A stretch of DNA of 64,000 nt. Origin: Paracoccus shandongensis (GTDB lineage Bacteria > Pseudomonadota > Alphaproteobacteria > Rhodobacterales > Rhodobacteraceae). The stretch lies in NCBI RefSeq assembly GCF_017315735.1, contig NZ_JAFLRK010000016.1, positions 1 through 64,000 of the forward strand, given 5' to 3'. The notes beneath the pieces are model-generated. The model saw only the letters and a list, made by a program, of their open reading frames with translations. It did not search any database and was not told the DNA's origin. A program made the translations under genes and the position numbers. Shown in pieces: positions 25,677 through 33,840 of this stretch. Positions within the stretch are counted from its first letter, which is position 1. Every line of letters starts with the position of its first letter.

Positions 25677-26990
25677 ATGCTGACGAAAATCCTGCGCTCG
25701 ACCAGCGGGCGCGCCGCAAGCTGGACGATGATCGGCTTTGGCGCCAATTACGCGATCCGGCTTTTGTCCACGCTGGCCCTGACCCGGCTTCTGGCGCCCG
25801 AGGTCTTCGGCCTGATGAGCCTGGCCTGGGTCCTGCTGGGGGCGCTGACGATGCTCAGCGACGTGGGCACCGTCCCCTCGGTCATCCGCAGCCCTCGCGG
25901 CGACGACCCCGATTTCCTGGACACCGCCTGGAGCGTGCAGGCCGTGCGCGGGTTCTGCCTGGGCGGGCTTGTCCTGCTGCTGGCCTGGCCGGTATCGCGC
26001 CTTTACGACGAGCCGCGGCTGTTCCCGATCCTGTGCGCGGTGTCGGTCATGCCGGTCTTCCAGGGGCTCAACTCGATCGCCATGGCCACCTGCCGGCGGC
26101 ATGTCCGGCTTGGCACGCTGACGGTCATGGGCCTGACAGGGCAGATCGTGACCACCTCGTTCAACGTCCTGTTCGCCTGGTGGCTGCAATCCGTCTGGGC
26201 GCTGGTCCTGGGATCGGTCGTGGGCGTGCTGTTCGGCCTGGTCGCCAGCTACCTGTGGCTGCCGCCCTATCGCCCGCGCCTGCGCTTTCACCGCGACGCC
26301 ATGGCCGAGATCGTGACCTTCGGCCGCTGGGTCCTGCTGGCGACCCTGTTCACCTATTTCGGCGGCCAGGGCTCGACGGCGATCATGGGGCTGGAAGTCC
26401 CCCCCGAGACCCTGGGCCTGATCACCATCGCCACCACCATCGCAGGGGCCTTCAGCGATCTTGTGCTGCGGGTTCTGAACCAGGTGGTTTTCCCGTCCAT
26501 CGCCCGGATCTATCGCGAGGGGGGTGACATCGGCGCGGCCGTGGAGCGGGTGAAGAGGATCATCTTCCTCTGCGTCCTGCCGGTCTTTCTGTGCATTTCG
26601 CTGGCCAGCCAGCCCATCATCGACCTGCTTTACGACCCGCGCTATGCCCAGGCGGGAAGCTTCCTGGCCCTGCTTGCCCTGAACAATGCGATCGGGACAT
26701 TGCAGGTGCCCTATCAGAACGCGATGCTGGCCGCAGGAAACAGCCGTGTGCATTCCGTGGTGATGGGCGTGTCGGCCGTCTCGACGGTTCTTCTGATGCT
26801 GGTCGGGATGCATGTGGCCGGCATCTATGGCATGATCGTGGGCTTGGGGGTCGGCGGAAGCCTGCTGCCCTTTGTGGCATCGGCCTATTTCGCAAGACGA
26901 TATGGCATCATGCATTTGAAATACGACCTGATGACACTTGCGCCGGTCCTTGCCCTTTACGGCTACACGCTCTTCAAGATCCTGGGATAG
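25677..26990 (+). CDS. oligosaccharide flippase (Wzx/MATE-like)
   Basis: A 437-residue membrane protein of the polysaccharide-transport (PST/Wzx) group, with about twelve helices. It should turn lipid-linked sugar units to the periplasmic face. The start SGRAASWTMIGFGANYAIRLLS, quoted in part, and TRLLAPEVFGLMSLAW are typical of the family. I start at ATG 25677. The frame is open to 25503 but the extra residues are proline-rich and overlap the acyltransferase. The ribosome site is weak. It may serve the Wzy-like pathway at 39-47 kb. Confidence 0.82.
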   Translation: MLTKILRSTSGRAASWTMIGFGANYAIRLLSTLALTRLLAPEVFGLMSLAWVLLGALTMLSDVGTVPSVIRSPRGDDPDFLDTAWSVQAVRGFCLGGLVLLLAWPVSRLYDEPRLFPILCAVSVMPVFQGLNSIAMATCRRHVRLGTLTVMGLTGQIVTTSFNVLFAWWLQSVWALVLGSVVGVLFGLVASYLWLPPYRPRLRFHRDAMAEIVTFGRWVLLATLFTYFGGQGSTAIMGLEVPPETLGLITIATTIAGAFSDLVLRVLNQVVFPSIARIYREGGDIGAAVERVKRIIFLCVLPVFLCISLASQPIIDLLYDPRYAQAGSFLALLALNNAIGTLQVPYQNAMLAAGNSRVHSVVMGVSAVSTVLLMLVGMHVAGIYGMIVGLGVGGSLLPFVASAYFARRYGIMHLKYDLMTLAPVLALYGYTLFKILG

Positions 26991-27001
26991 GAACCGTTAG
27001 C

Positions 27002-27256
27002 CCAGGACCGCAAGGCGGCGCAGCTGAAATTCCATGGCGGGGCCGCCCGCGTCTTTGCGGCCGAGCGGTGCGCAACCGCGCCGCAAGCCTGATCGTCGGC
27101 CACCTGACCGCGCAGGCCTGGCAGGACTTCGGCAAGGGCAGGCGGATGGCGGGGATCAGGACGATCCTGGACGCGCTGTCCCGGCAGCCCTTCAGGCGCG
27201 GCTCATGGAAGAGTCTTCTGCTGATGCTGGCCCGGTCCCTTCCCGGCCGGCGCTGA
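27002..27256 (+). pseudogene. possible C-terminal remnant of a glycosyltransferase
   Basis: An open stretch ends with the peptide GHLTAQAWQDFGKGRRMAG and then PFRRGSWKSLLLMLARSLPG. This resembles the basic, helical tails of family 2 glycosyltransferases. No start codon or catalytic domain belongs to it. It overlaps the end of the small membrane protein on the other strand. I regard it as a likely gene relic, but the evidence is thin. Confidence 0.25.
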
Positions 27257-27529
27257 GCGCGCCGGGAACAGCCCCGCAAGGCCGCGCAGGGCCATCACGA
27301 GTGCCATCCCGCCCAGGAACCCCGCCCAACCGCCGCCGACATAGCCGAGGGCGATCCCCCAGAAGGACGCGCCCTGGAGCCACAGGGCCGCAGCCCCCGT
27401 GAAGGATCCGGCCAGGATCAGGAACAGCGCCACGACGATCATGCCGGGGGCCGAGGGTAAAAAATCGAGGCTTGCGCGGGGACGGCCATGGGCAGGGACA
27501 CTTCGTGATGTCGCTATGATCTTGTGCAT
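27203..27529 (-). CDS. small membrane protein of unknown function
   Basis: A 108-residue protein with two membrane helices: PGMIVVALFLILAGSFTGAAA, quoted in part, and ALGYVGGGWAGFLGGMALVMA. A basic N-terminal stretch precedes them and a charged, proline-rich tail follows. I chose ATG 27529. A TTG at 27568 would add 13 residues. I do not recognise a family with certainty. It lies between the flippase and the large repeat protein and may belong to neither. Confidence 0.45.
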   Translation of the reverse strand: MHKIIATSRSVPAHGRPRASLDFLPSAPGMIVVALFLILAGSFTGAAALWLQGASFWGIALGYVGGGWAGFLGGMALVMALRGLAGLFPARSAPAGKGPGQHQQKTLP

Positions 27530-27904
27530 CAAACCATCTTCAGGAGAACCCGCAATAGAAATTATCAACCTGAGGATGATTTCAGTGATTCGGTTGTATC
27601 AGTTGGATAAAGGCAACCTTTAATTGAAATTTCCGTGGCCTGAATCCGCCGCTGAAAGACGGGCGCAACCCCGCGTGCAAAACCCGCCCAAACAAGGTTA
27701 ACGCCACGTCTTTCCACGACAAAATCCTTACGTCGGGCAAGCAACTCATGGAACTGTTAAATTTTTATTGATATGACCTTTTCCCAAGACATGGGTCGGG
27801 GGAAAGCATTGCCAGAAGGCAAGACCGGCGGGGCATGATGCGCCCTGCCCTTCATGACCCATGTCCGGTGTGTTCGCCCGCGTTGGGCAGTCGGAAAGAG
27901 TGTC
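27530..27904. promoter_or_regulatory. A/T-rich leader of the large repeat-protein gene
   Basis: This gap of about 375 bases has no gene. It is far more A/T-rich than its surroundings, with stretches such as ATAGAAATTATCAACC and GTTAAATTTTTATTGATATG. The 11-mer GTTAAATTTTT at 27757-27767 recurs exactly at 39442-39452 in the exopolysaccharide control region. It probably contains the promoter of the 27905 gene. Confidence 0.45.
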
Positions 27905-30900
27905 ATGAGTGACTTTTACAAGAAATACGAATGGTCGGCCTTTACCGAGGCGGACCTGCTGAAGAACGGCAGGAACGGCTGCGACTTCGGCAAGGGCGAC
28001 AGCTTCGTCGCCGGTTCGGCCACCACCAGGATGGCGACCTATGACAACGACGCCAAGCTGTCGGGGGCCAGCACCTGGTGGTGCAACACCTATGCCGACG
28101 ACACATCGGGCCAGGACGGGTATGTCAACGGCGCCCGCGTCGGCTGCCAGATGTATGCCGAACAGTACCACGTCCTGCGCGGGTCAGACGGCAAGACCTA
28201 TTACCTGATCGAGATCAAGATCGAGGGCCATGATTCCGCAGGCGCGGGCAACGGCTATTTCACCTATTACGGCGCGCAGCCCCCGGCGGGCACGGCGCTG
28301 ACCGTGACCGGCACCTGCAAGGTCGAGGGTTCCTGGATCGACTATTCCTGCCTGGGCGCGGGCAACACCGCCCCCCCGAATACCGCGCCCACCTTCACCA
28401 ACGTCCCCGCCAACGGCGTCTTCTGCGTGTCCGAGAACACCAAACTGGTGGTGGACCTGAACGCCTCGGACAAGGATGGCGATGCCCTGTCCTTTTCCAT
28501 CGTCGGCGGGGCCGATGGCGCGGCCTTCACCATCGACGCCAAGACGGGCGTCCTGTCCTTCGTGACCGCGCCAGATTACGAAAAGCCCACGGACAGCAAC
28601 GGCAACAACAGCTACAAGGTGATCGTGGCCGTCAGCGACGGCAAGGGCGGCACGGTCAACAAGGAACTGACCGTCACCGTCGGCGACGTCAAGGAAGACG
28701 CCCCCCGATGCACCGTGATCGAGGCCGAGGACATGAAGCTGTCCTGCTATTCGGTGAAATGCGCCACATCGGCCTCGGGCGGGGAATATATCGCGCTGGC
28801 CAGCGGCACCGGCAGCGCCACGACCACCTTCGCGGGGGCGGCGGGCACCTATGACCTGTCGCTGCGCTATTGGGACACGGCGGGCGACGGCAGCATCAAG
28901 GTCTATGTGAACGGCACCCTGGCCGGAACCGTCCGGCTGAACGCCAACGACAATGCCTGGCACGACATCAGCCTGGAGGGCCTGAACCTGAAGAAGGGCG
29001 ACGTGATCACCCTCAAGGGCAGCGGCACCGGCTGCGAAAGCGCGATCATCGACAAGGCCACCATCTGCCCCACCGAGGTGAAGCCCGGCGCCCTGGAAGG
29101 CCGCGTCTTCCTGGACGCCAACAAGGACGGCATCGACAATGCCGAGGCGGGCGTCGCGGGCGTCACCGTGCAGCTGCTGAACGCGGCGGGTGTGGTTGTC
29201 GCCACCACGGTCACGGCGGCCGATGGCGGCTATGCCTTCGGCAACCTGACCCCCGGCGATTACCGCGTGGTCTTCCCGACCGAAGTCGATGGCCGCGAAC
29301 TGACCGGCGCCAATGTCGGGTCCAACGACAGCGTGGACAGCGACGCCAACACGGCCACCGGCCAGACCGGCAGCTATGCCGTTGTCGGGGGCGGTGTGAC
29401 CAAGGACGTGGACGCGGGCCTGGTCGATCCCGGCACCGCCGCGATCGAGGGCCGCGTCTTCGCCGATGCGAACGGCGACAATGTGGACAACGGCGAGGCG
29501 GGCGTGGCGGGCGTCACCGTCACCCTGCTGAACGCGGCGGGCGCGGTCATCGCCACCACCGTGACCGCCGCCGACGGTTCCTATCTGTTCGAGGGGCTGG
29601 ACGCGGGCAAGTATGTGGTCGAGTTCCCGAAATCGGTGAACGGCCTTGTCCTGGTCAACGCCAATGTGGGCGGCGACGACACGATCGACAGCGATGCCAG
29701 CCAGACCACCGGCCAGACCGGCGTCATCAGCCTGGGCATCGGCGAGATCTCGTCGGACAACGACGCGGGCGTCAAGGATCCGGCGACCGCCAGCATCGGC
29801 AACTTCGTGTTCCTCGACGCCGACAAGGACGGCATCCAGGACGGGACCGAGCGCGGCCTGGCAGGCGTCACCGTCACCCTTTACGACGCGGCGGGCGCGG
29901 TCATCGCTACCACCACGACCAACGCGGCGGGCGGATACCTGTTCACCGGGCTGAAGGCCGGCACCTACAAGGTGGGCTTCACCGAAAAGGCGGGCTTCGA
30001 CTTCACCGCCGCCAACGTGGGCAATGACGCCGCCGACAGCGATGCCAACCAGACGACCGGCCTGACCGCGCCGATCACCTTGACCATCGGCGAGGCGAAC
30101 CTGACCGTCGATGCAGGCCTGGTCGTGGAAAACGTGGCGCCCGACGCCCGGAACGACGCGGCGGGCACCTGCGCGACCGATCCCAGGACCGTGGACGTGC
30201 TGACCAACGACGCGGACGCCAATGGCGACGCCCTGTTCATCACCCAGGTGGACGGCCAGGCCATCGCCGAGGGCGGTTCGGTCGATGTGGACGGCGTCAC
30301 CGTGTCGCTGATCGGCGGCAAGCTGGTGATCGACGGGTCAGACGCCTACAAGAACCTGCTGGTCGGGCAAAAGGCGCAACTGGACATCAGCTATACCGTG
30401 TCGGACGGCAATGGCGGGTTTGACACCGCCATCCTGGACATGGACTTCTGCGGGGCGAAAAACACGCTGGACACGATCAAGGCCAGCCTGCCCGCGACCG
30501 GGACGCTGGTGCTGTCCATCGACGATACCTTCGACGGCGAGCATTTCAACGTCACCCTGTCGGGCACCGGCGACAACCGCTTCGACGGCCAGACCTTCGA
30601 CGCGGCCTATTGCGTGTCGGCCTATCTGCCGATTTCCGAAGGGGTCGAGGTTCCCTACAACGTCTTCCTGGCCGATGCCTCGGTTTCCAAGACCGTCGTC
30701 TCGCGTCCGCAGAACCTGGACATGGTCAACTGGATCCTGAACCAGGACTTCGACGCGATGGACAACGGCGACGGCAAGGGCCAGGCCTATACCGAGGCCG
30801 AGATCCAGGGCGCCATCTGGGGCCTGACCGACAACATCGTCTTCGTCAACCCGGCCCTGGGCAGCACCGCCAACGCGCGCGAGATCTATAACCTTGCCCT

Positions 30901-31051
30901 GGCCCATGGCGAAGGGTTCGAGGCGGGCGAAGGCGACATCGTCGGCCTGATCCTGGATCCGACAACGGCGGCCGAGGCGGCGGGCAACAAGCAGCCCATC
31001 ATCGTCGGCATCGAATGGGACGACCTGGCGCAGGATTGCTTCTGCTTCTGA
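27905..31051 (+). CDS. large SdrD-B-repeat surface protein with thioester-like C-terminal domain
   Basis: A 1048-residue, acidic, Asp/Gly/Ala-rich extracellular-type protein. Visible parts: a novel N-terminal domain (1-160) rich in Cys and aromatics; a cadherin-like domain (about 165-260; DKDGDALSFSIVGGADG); a CBM-like beta-sandwich (about 265-395); three SdrD-B repeats (about 396-742), each with a D-x-N/D-x-D-G-type calcium-like loop; an Ig/cadherin-like domain (743-850); and a C-terminal region with YCVSAY (Cys903) and IQGAIWGLTD (Gln968). The last pair is arranged as in thioester (TQXA/TED) adhesin domains. No signal peptide is seen, so type I secretion is possible. The start is ATG 27905; earlier codons do not look coding. 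Confidence 0.75.
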   Translation: MSDFYKKYEWSAFTEADLLKNGRNGCDFGKGDSFVAGSATTRMATYDNDAKLSGASTWWCNTYADDTSGQDGYVNGARVGCQMYAEQYHVLRGSDGKTYYLIEIKIEGHDSAGAGNGYFTYYGAQPPAGTALTVTGTCKVEGSWIDYSCLGAGNTAPPNTAPTFTNVPANGVFCVSENTKLVVDLNASDKDGDALSFSIVGGADGAAFTIDAKTGVLSFVTAPDYEKPTDSNGNNSYKVIVAVSDGKGGTVNKELTVTVGDVKEDAPRCTVIEAEDMKLSCYSVKCATSASGGEYIALASGTGSATTTFAGAAGTYDLSLRYWDTAGDGSIKVYVNGTLAGTVRLNANDNAWHDISLEGLNLKKGDVITLKGSGTGCESAIIDKATICPTEVKPGALEGRVFLDANKDGIDNAEAGVAGVTVQLLNAAGVVVATTVTAADGGYAFGNLTPGDYRVVFPTEVDGRELTGANVGSNDSVDSDANTATGQTGSYAVVGGGVTKDVDAGLVDPGTAAIEGRVFADANGDNVDNGEAGVAGVTVTLLNAAGAVIATTVTAADGSYLFEGLDAGKYVVEFPKSVNGLVLVNANVGGDDTIDSDASQTTGQTGVISLGIGEISSDNDAGVKDPATASIGNFVFLDADKDGIQDGTERGLAGVTVTLYDAAGAVIATTTTNAAGGYLFTGLKAGTYKVGFTEKAGFDFTAANVGNDAADSDANQTTGLTAPITLTIGEANLTVDAGLVVENVAPDARNDAAGTCATDPRTVDVLTNDADANGDALFITQVDGQAIAEGGSVDVDGVTVSLIGGKLVIDGSDAYKNLLVGQKAQLDISYTVSDGNGGFDTAILDMDFCGAKNTLDTIKASLPATGTLVLSIDDTFDGEHFNVTLSGTGDNRFDGQTFDAAYCVSAYLPISEGVEVPYNVFLADASVSKTVVSRPQNLDMVNWILNQDFDAMDNGDGKGQAYTEAEIQGAIWGLTDNIVFVNPALGSTANAREIYNLALAHGEGFEAGEGDIVGLILDPTTAAEAAGNKQPIIVGIEWDDLAQDCFCF
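29090..30130 (+). repeat. three in-frame ~350-bp tandem repeats
   Basis: Three units begin near 29091, 29441 and 29791. They share long near-identical stretches, for example GGCGTCACCGTCACCCT and GGCGGGCGCGGTCATCGC. They encode the SdrD-B domains and are a site where recombination could change the repeat number. Confidence 0.8.
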
Positions 31052-31189
31052 TCGTCACGCCCGCGCTGCCCCCGGGTGGCGCGGGACGCATTCCGGTCGT
31101 CCAGGAACCGGGATCGGGATTTCCCCGGGGATCCCTTGTGCAGTGTGACGGCGCCCTGGATCGCCGTCTGTTTTTTCGGAGTTCAAGCC

Positions 31190-31405
31190 ATGAAGAAATT
31201 CGCCTTTGCCAGCGGCCTCGTCAGCGCCGTTTCCGCCGCCGCCTCGGTCGCGGCCACCGGCGCCGCCTATGCCTGCGCGGGCCTGTCCTGCCCCCCGGCG
31301 CCGACCCCCGTTCCGGAAATCAGCGCCCTGGAGGGCACCGCCGCCATCGCCGCCATGGCCGCCATCGTGCTGCTGACCTGGGAACGCCGCCGCCGCGCGC
31401 ACTGA
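31190..31405 (+). CDS. VPEID-CTERM-type sorting-substrate protein
   Basis: A 71-residue protein with an N-terminal signal peptide (KKFAFASGLVSAVSAAASVAA, quoted in part) and a short Cys-containing middle (YACAGLSCPPAP). The C-terminus reads PVPEISALEGTAAIAAMAAI and then a hydrophobic stretch ending WERRRRAH. This is the tripartite signal of the VPEID-CTERM family, the substrate of exosortase E, here with Ser in place of Asp. The mature part is almost nil, as is usual for this family. It lies 94 bases upstream of the exosortase E gene. Confidence 0.88.
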   Translation: MKKFAFASGLVSAVSAAASVAATGAAYACAGLSCPPAPTPVPEISALEGTAAIAAMAAIVLLTWERRRRAH

Positions 31406-31499
31406 GCGGTTCGGTAAAACCCTTAGCATCGCTTGCTTGACAGGCCTGCCCCCGGGCGGGCCTGATCCGTTTCCACCGCTTGCCCCCGGATCCCGTTCC

Positions 31500-33119
31500 A
31501 TGAGCGACAGCCGCGCCCCCCGCCTGCCCGCCCCTTCCCTGCCCCTCACGCCCCTGGCCCTAGCGGCCCTGCTGATCGTGGCCGAGCTTCTGGTGATCGG
31601 CATGACCTTCAAGCACGGGATCGCCTTCCGCTGCCTGGACAACTGGCCGCGGCCCGTCTGCGAAACCACCAGCCGGACGCTGGCGGGGCTGTATTGCGCG
31701 ATCGCCGCCACGGGCCTGTTCGCGCTGCTGCGGCCCTGGCTGTTCCGCGACCTGCTGGCCAGGGCGGGCCATGACGCGCGGCCGCTGACCGTGAACGGGG
31801 CCGGGTTCGCCCTGGCCATGCTGCCCGTCCTGTTCCTGCGCCAAGGCGAGGGCACGGCGATGATCCTGCCGTCCTTTGCCGCCTGGATCCCCGGCATGGC
31901 GCTGATCCTGGGGGGGATCGGCGCCTGGCTGGCGCCGCGCGCATTGTGGGCACGGTTCGGCCGCCGGGCCGGTCCGGCGCTGGCGGTGGCCATCGCGGCG
32001 GGCGCCATGGCCCCGATGATCGCCATAAGGCTGCAACCCGTCTGGGACATGGACGCCATCGCCGGGGCGACCTTTTCCGCCGTCCATTGGATGGTCGGCG
32101 CGCTTGGCTATGACGTGGTGGCCGACCCGGTCCGCCGCCATATCGGCGCCGAAGGCTTCATCCTGTCGATCGCCCCCGCCTGTTCGGGGATCGAGGGGAT
32201 CGCCCTGGTGACGATCTTCGTCACGCTGTATCTGTGGCTGTTCCGGCAGGAGCTGCGCTTTCCCCGGGCGCTGCTGCTTTATCCGCTGGGCGTCGTCGCC
32301 AGCGCGGGCCTGAACGCGGTCCGCATCGCCATTCTGCTGATCCTGGGGATCGAGGGTCAGCCCGAACTGGCCGTGGGCGGATTCCACAGCCATGCGGGTT
32401 GGGTAATGTTCACCGCCGTGGCGCTTGGCATCATCGCGCTGGCGCGCCGGGTGGCCTGGTTCAACCGCGCGCCCGCCATGGCCGCCCCACGGGCCCCTCT
32501 GCCGCCTCTGCGCCGCGACCCGGTCGCCGCCCGCATCCTGCCCTTCGCGGTCTTCATGCTGACCGCCGTGGTGGCCCCCGCGATCAGTCCGACCCCCGCG
32601 ATGTTCTATCCCCTGCGGGTGATCCTGCTGGCCGGGGCCGTTTTGCTGGTCTGGCCCGCGCTGCGGGGCATTGCCTGGCGGGTGTCGCCCCTGGCCTGGG
32701 CTGCGGGCGCGGCTGTCGGCCTGATGTGGGTGGCGATCCCCGTCGCGCCCTCGGTTGCCGCCCCCCCTTACGGCGCGCTGGCCGGGGGCATGGCCGCGCT
32801 GTGGTTCGTCTTTCGCGGCATCGGCACCGTGATCCTGGTCCCGCTGGTCGAGGAGCTGTTCTTCCGCGACTACCTGGAAGGCCGGCTGCGCGGCGCGGCC
32901 CCTGCCCCCCTGTGGCGCAGCATCGGGGCCATCGCCGTCTCGGCCGCGCTGTTTGCCGCGCTCCACGACCGCTGGGCCGAGGCTTTCGTGGCAGGCGTCG
33001 TCTTTTCGCTGGTGTTGCGCCGCAGCGGCCGGATCGCGGAGGCCATCGCCGCCCATGCCATGGCGAACCTGATCGTCTTCGCCGTGGCGGTCGCAACCGG
33101 AAACCTGGCGATCATCTGA
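31500..33119 (+). CDS. xrtE: exosortase E/CPBP protease fusion (VPEID-CTERM system)
   Basis: A 539-residue membrane enzyme expected to cut and anchor VPEID-CTERM proteins. The exosortase half has the catalytic triad: Cys228 in APACSGIEG, Arg275 in LNAVRIAI, His296 in GFHSHAGW. The C-terminal half is a CPBP (CAAX-like) intramembrane protease with EELFFR (Glu451, Glu452, Arg456), His489 in ALHDRW and AHAMAN (His519, Asn523). The start is ATG 31500. The fused form is the one known for exosortase E. The neighbouring 71-residue protein is its obvious substrate. Confidence 0.92.
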   Translation: MSDSRAPRLPAPSLPLTPLALAALLIVAELLVIGMTFKHGIAFRCLDNWPRPVCETTSRTLAGLYCAIAATGLFALLRPWLFRDLLARAGHDARPLTVNGAGFALAMLPVLFLRQGEGTAMILPSFAAWIPGMALILGGIGAWLAPRALWARFGRRAGPALAVAIAAGAMAPMIAIRLQPVWDMDAIAGATFSAVHWMVGALGYDVVADPVRRHIGAEGFILSIAPACSGIEGIALVTIFVTLYLWLFRQELRFPRALLLYPLGVVASAGLNAVRIAILLILGIEGQPELAVGGFHSHAGWVMFTAVALGIIALARRVAWFNRAPAMAAPRAPLPPLRRDPVAARILPFAVFMLTAVVAPAISPTPAMFYPLRVILLAGAVLLVWPALRGIAWRVSPLAWAAGAAVGLMWVAIPVAPSVAAPPYGALAGGMAALWFVFRGIGTVILVPLVEELFFRDYLEGRLRGAAPAPLWRSIGAIAVSAALFAALHDRWAEAFVAGVVFSLVLRRSGRIAEAIAAHAMANLIVFAVAVATGNLAII

Positions 33120-33141
33120 TTGCGGTTCGGCCCATTTTCGC

Positions 33142-33157
33142 CTATCTAGCCAGATAG
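33142..33157. promoter_or_regulatory. palindromic operator of the Phd/VapC pair
   Basis: CTATCT-AGCC-AGATAG is a perfect 6-bp inverted repeat with a 4-base spacer, 17 bases before the antitoxin start. Phd-type antitoxins commonly bind such sites to repress their own operon. Confidence 0.6.
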
Positions 33158-33173
33158 CTGGACAGGTGACGCG

Positions 33174-33431
33174 ATGTGGACCTTGCAGGACGCCAAGAAC
33201 CGCTTTTCCGCCGTGGTCGATGCCGCCATGGCCGGGCAGCCCCAGCAGGTGACGCGCCGGGGCAAGCCCGCCGTGGTCGTGGTCTCGGCCGCCGAATACG
33301 ACCGGATGCGCCAGGCGGCGGGGGACCGGCGCGGCAGCTTCCTGCACCATCTGCTGGAATTTCCGGGGCTGGACGATGATCCCCGCCCGCAGGACCGCCC
33401 CCTGGCCCGCCCGCGCGATGTCGATTTCTGA
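33174..33431 (+). CDS. Phd/YefM-family antitoxin
   Basis: An 85-residue antitoxin. The N-terminal DNA-binding half has the family pattern TLQDAKNRFSAVVDAA and TRRGKPAVVVVSAAEYDRM. The C-terminal half, rich in Pro, Asp and Arg, would wrap the toxin. The start ATG lies just after the palindrome at 33142-33157. Its stop overlaps the toxin start by 14 bases. The pair is a standard plasmid-stability type. Confidence 0.88.
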   Translation: MWTLQDAKNRFSAVVDAAMAGQPQQVTRRGKPAVVVVSAAEYDRMRQAAGDRRGSFLHHLLEFPGLDDDPRPQDRPLARPRDVDF

Positions 33432-33837
33432 AAAACTGATCCTGGACACGAACGTGATCTCGGCCCTGCGCCGCCCGGACCGCAGCCCGCGCGTGGTGGC
33501 CTTCCTGGCAAGCCAGCCCGAGGACAGCCTGTTCCTGTCGGTCATCACCCTGGGAGAGATCGAGCGCGGCATCATCCGCCAGGAAAGCCGCAATCCCGGC
33601 TTTGCCGCCGACCTGCGGGCCTGGTCGAACCGCACCCAGGCCTTGTTCGGGGACCGCCTGCTGCCCTTCGGCGCGGCCGAGGCGCGGATCTGGGGTGCCC
33701 TGTCGGCGCGGATCGGGCATGACGGCGCCGACCTGCAGATCGCCGCGACCGCGCTGGCCCATGACGCGACCGTTGTCACCGGCAACACGGCCGATTTCCG
33801 ACCCTCGGGCTGCCGGATCGTCGATCCCTTCGCCTGA
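33418..33837 (+). CDS. vapC: PIN-domain toxin (VapC/FitB-like)
   Basis: A 139-residue PIN-domain ribonuclease. The start ISEKLILDTNVISALRRP holds Asp10. Glu47 is in TLGEIERG, Asp105 in GADLQIAA and Asp126 in TADFRP. These are the four acidic positions of the magnesium site. Its arrangement with a Phd-type antitoxin resembles FitAB/VapBC modules. The gene ends 3 bases before the convergent outer-membrane protein gene. Confidence 0.9.
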   Translation: MSISEKLILDTNVISALRRPDRSPRVVAFLASQPEDSLFLSVITLGEIERGIIRQESRNPGFAADLRAWSNRTQALFGDRLLPFGAAEARIWGALSARIGHDGADLQIAATALAHDATVVTGNTADFRPSGCRIVDPFA

Positions 33838-33840
33838 CGG

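Noticed and set aside
29090..30130. Regular ~350-bp repeats as a possible CRISPR or IS array
   Set aside because: The repeats are in frame and encode SdrD-B protein domains.
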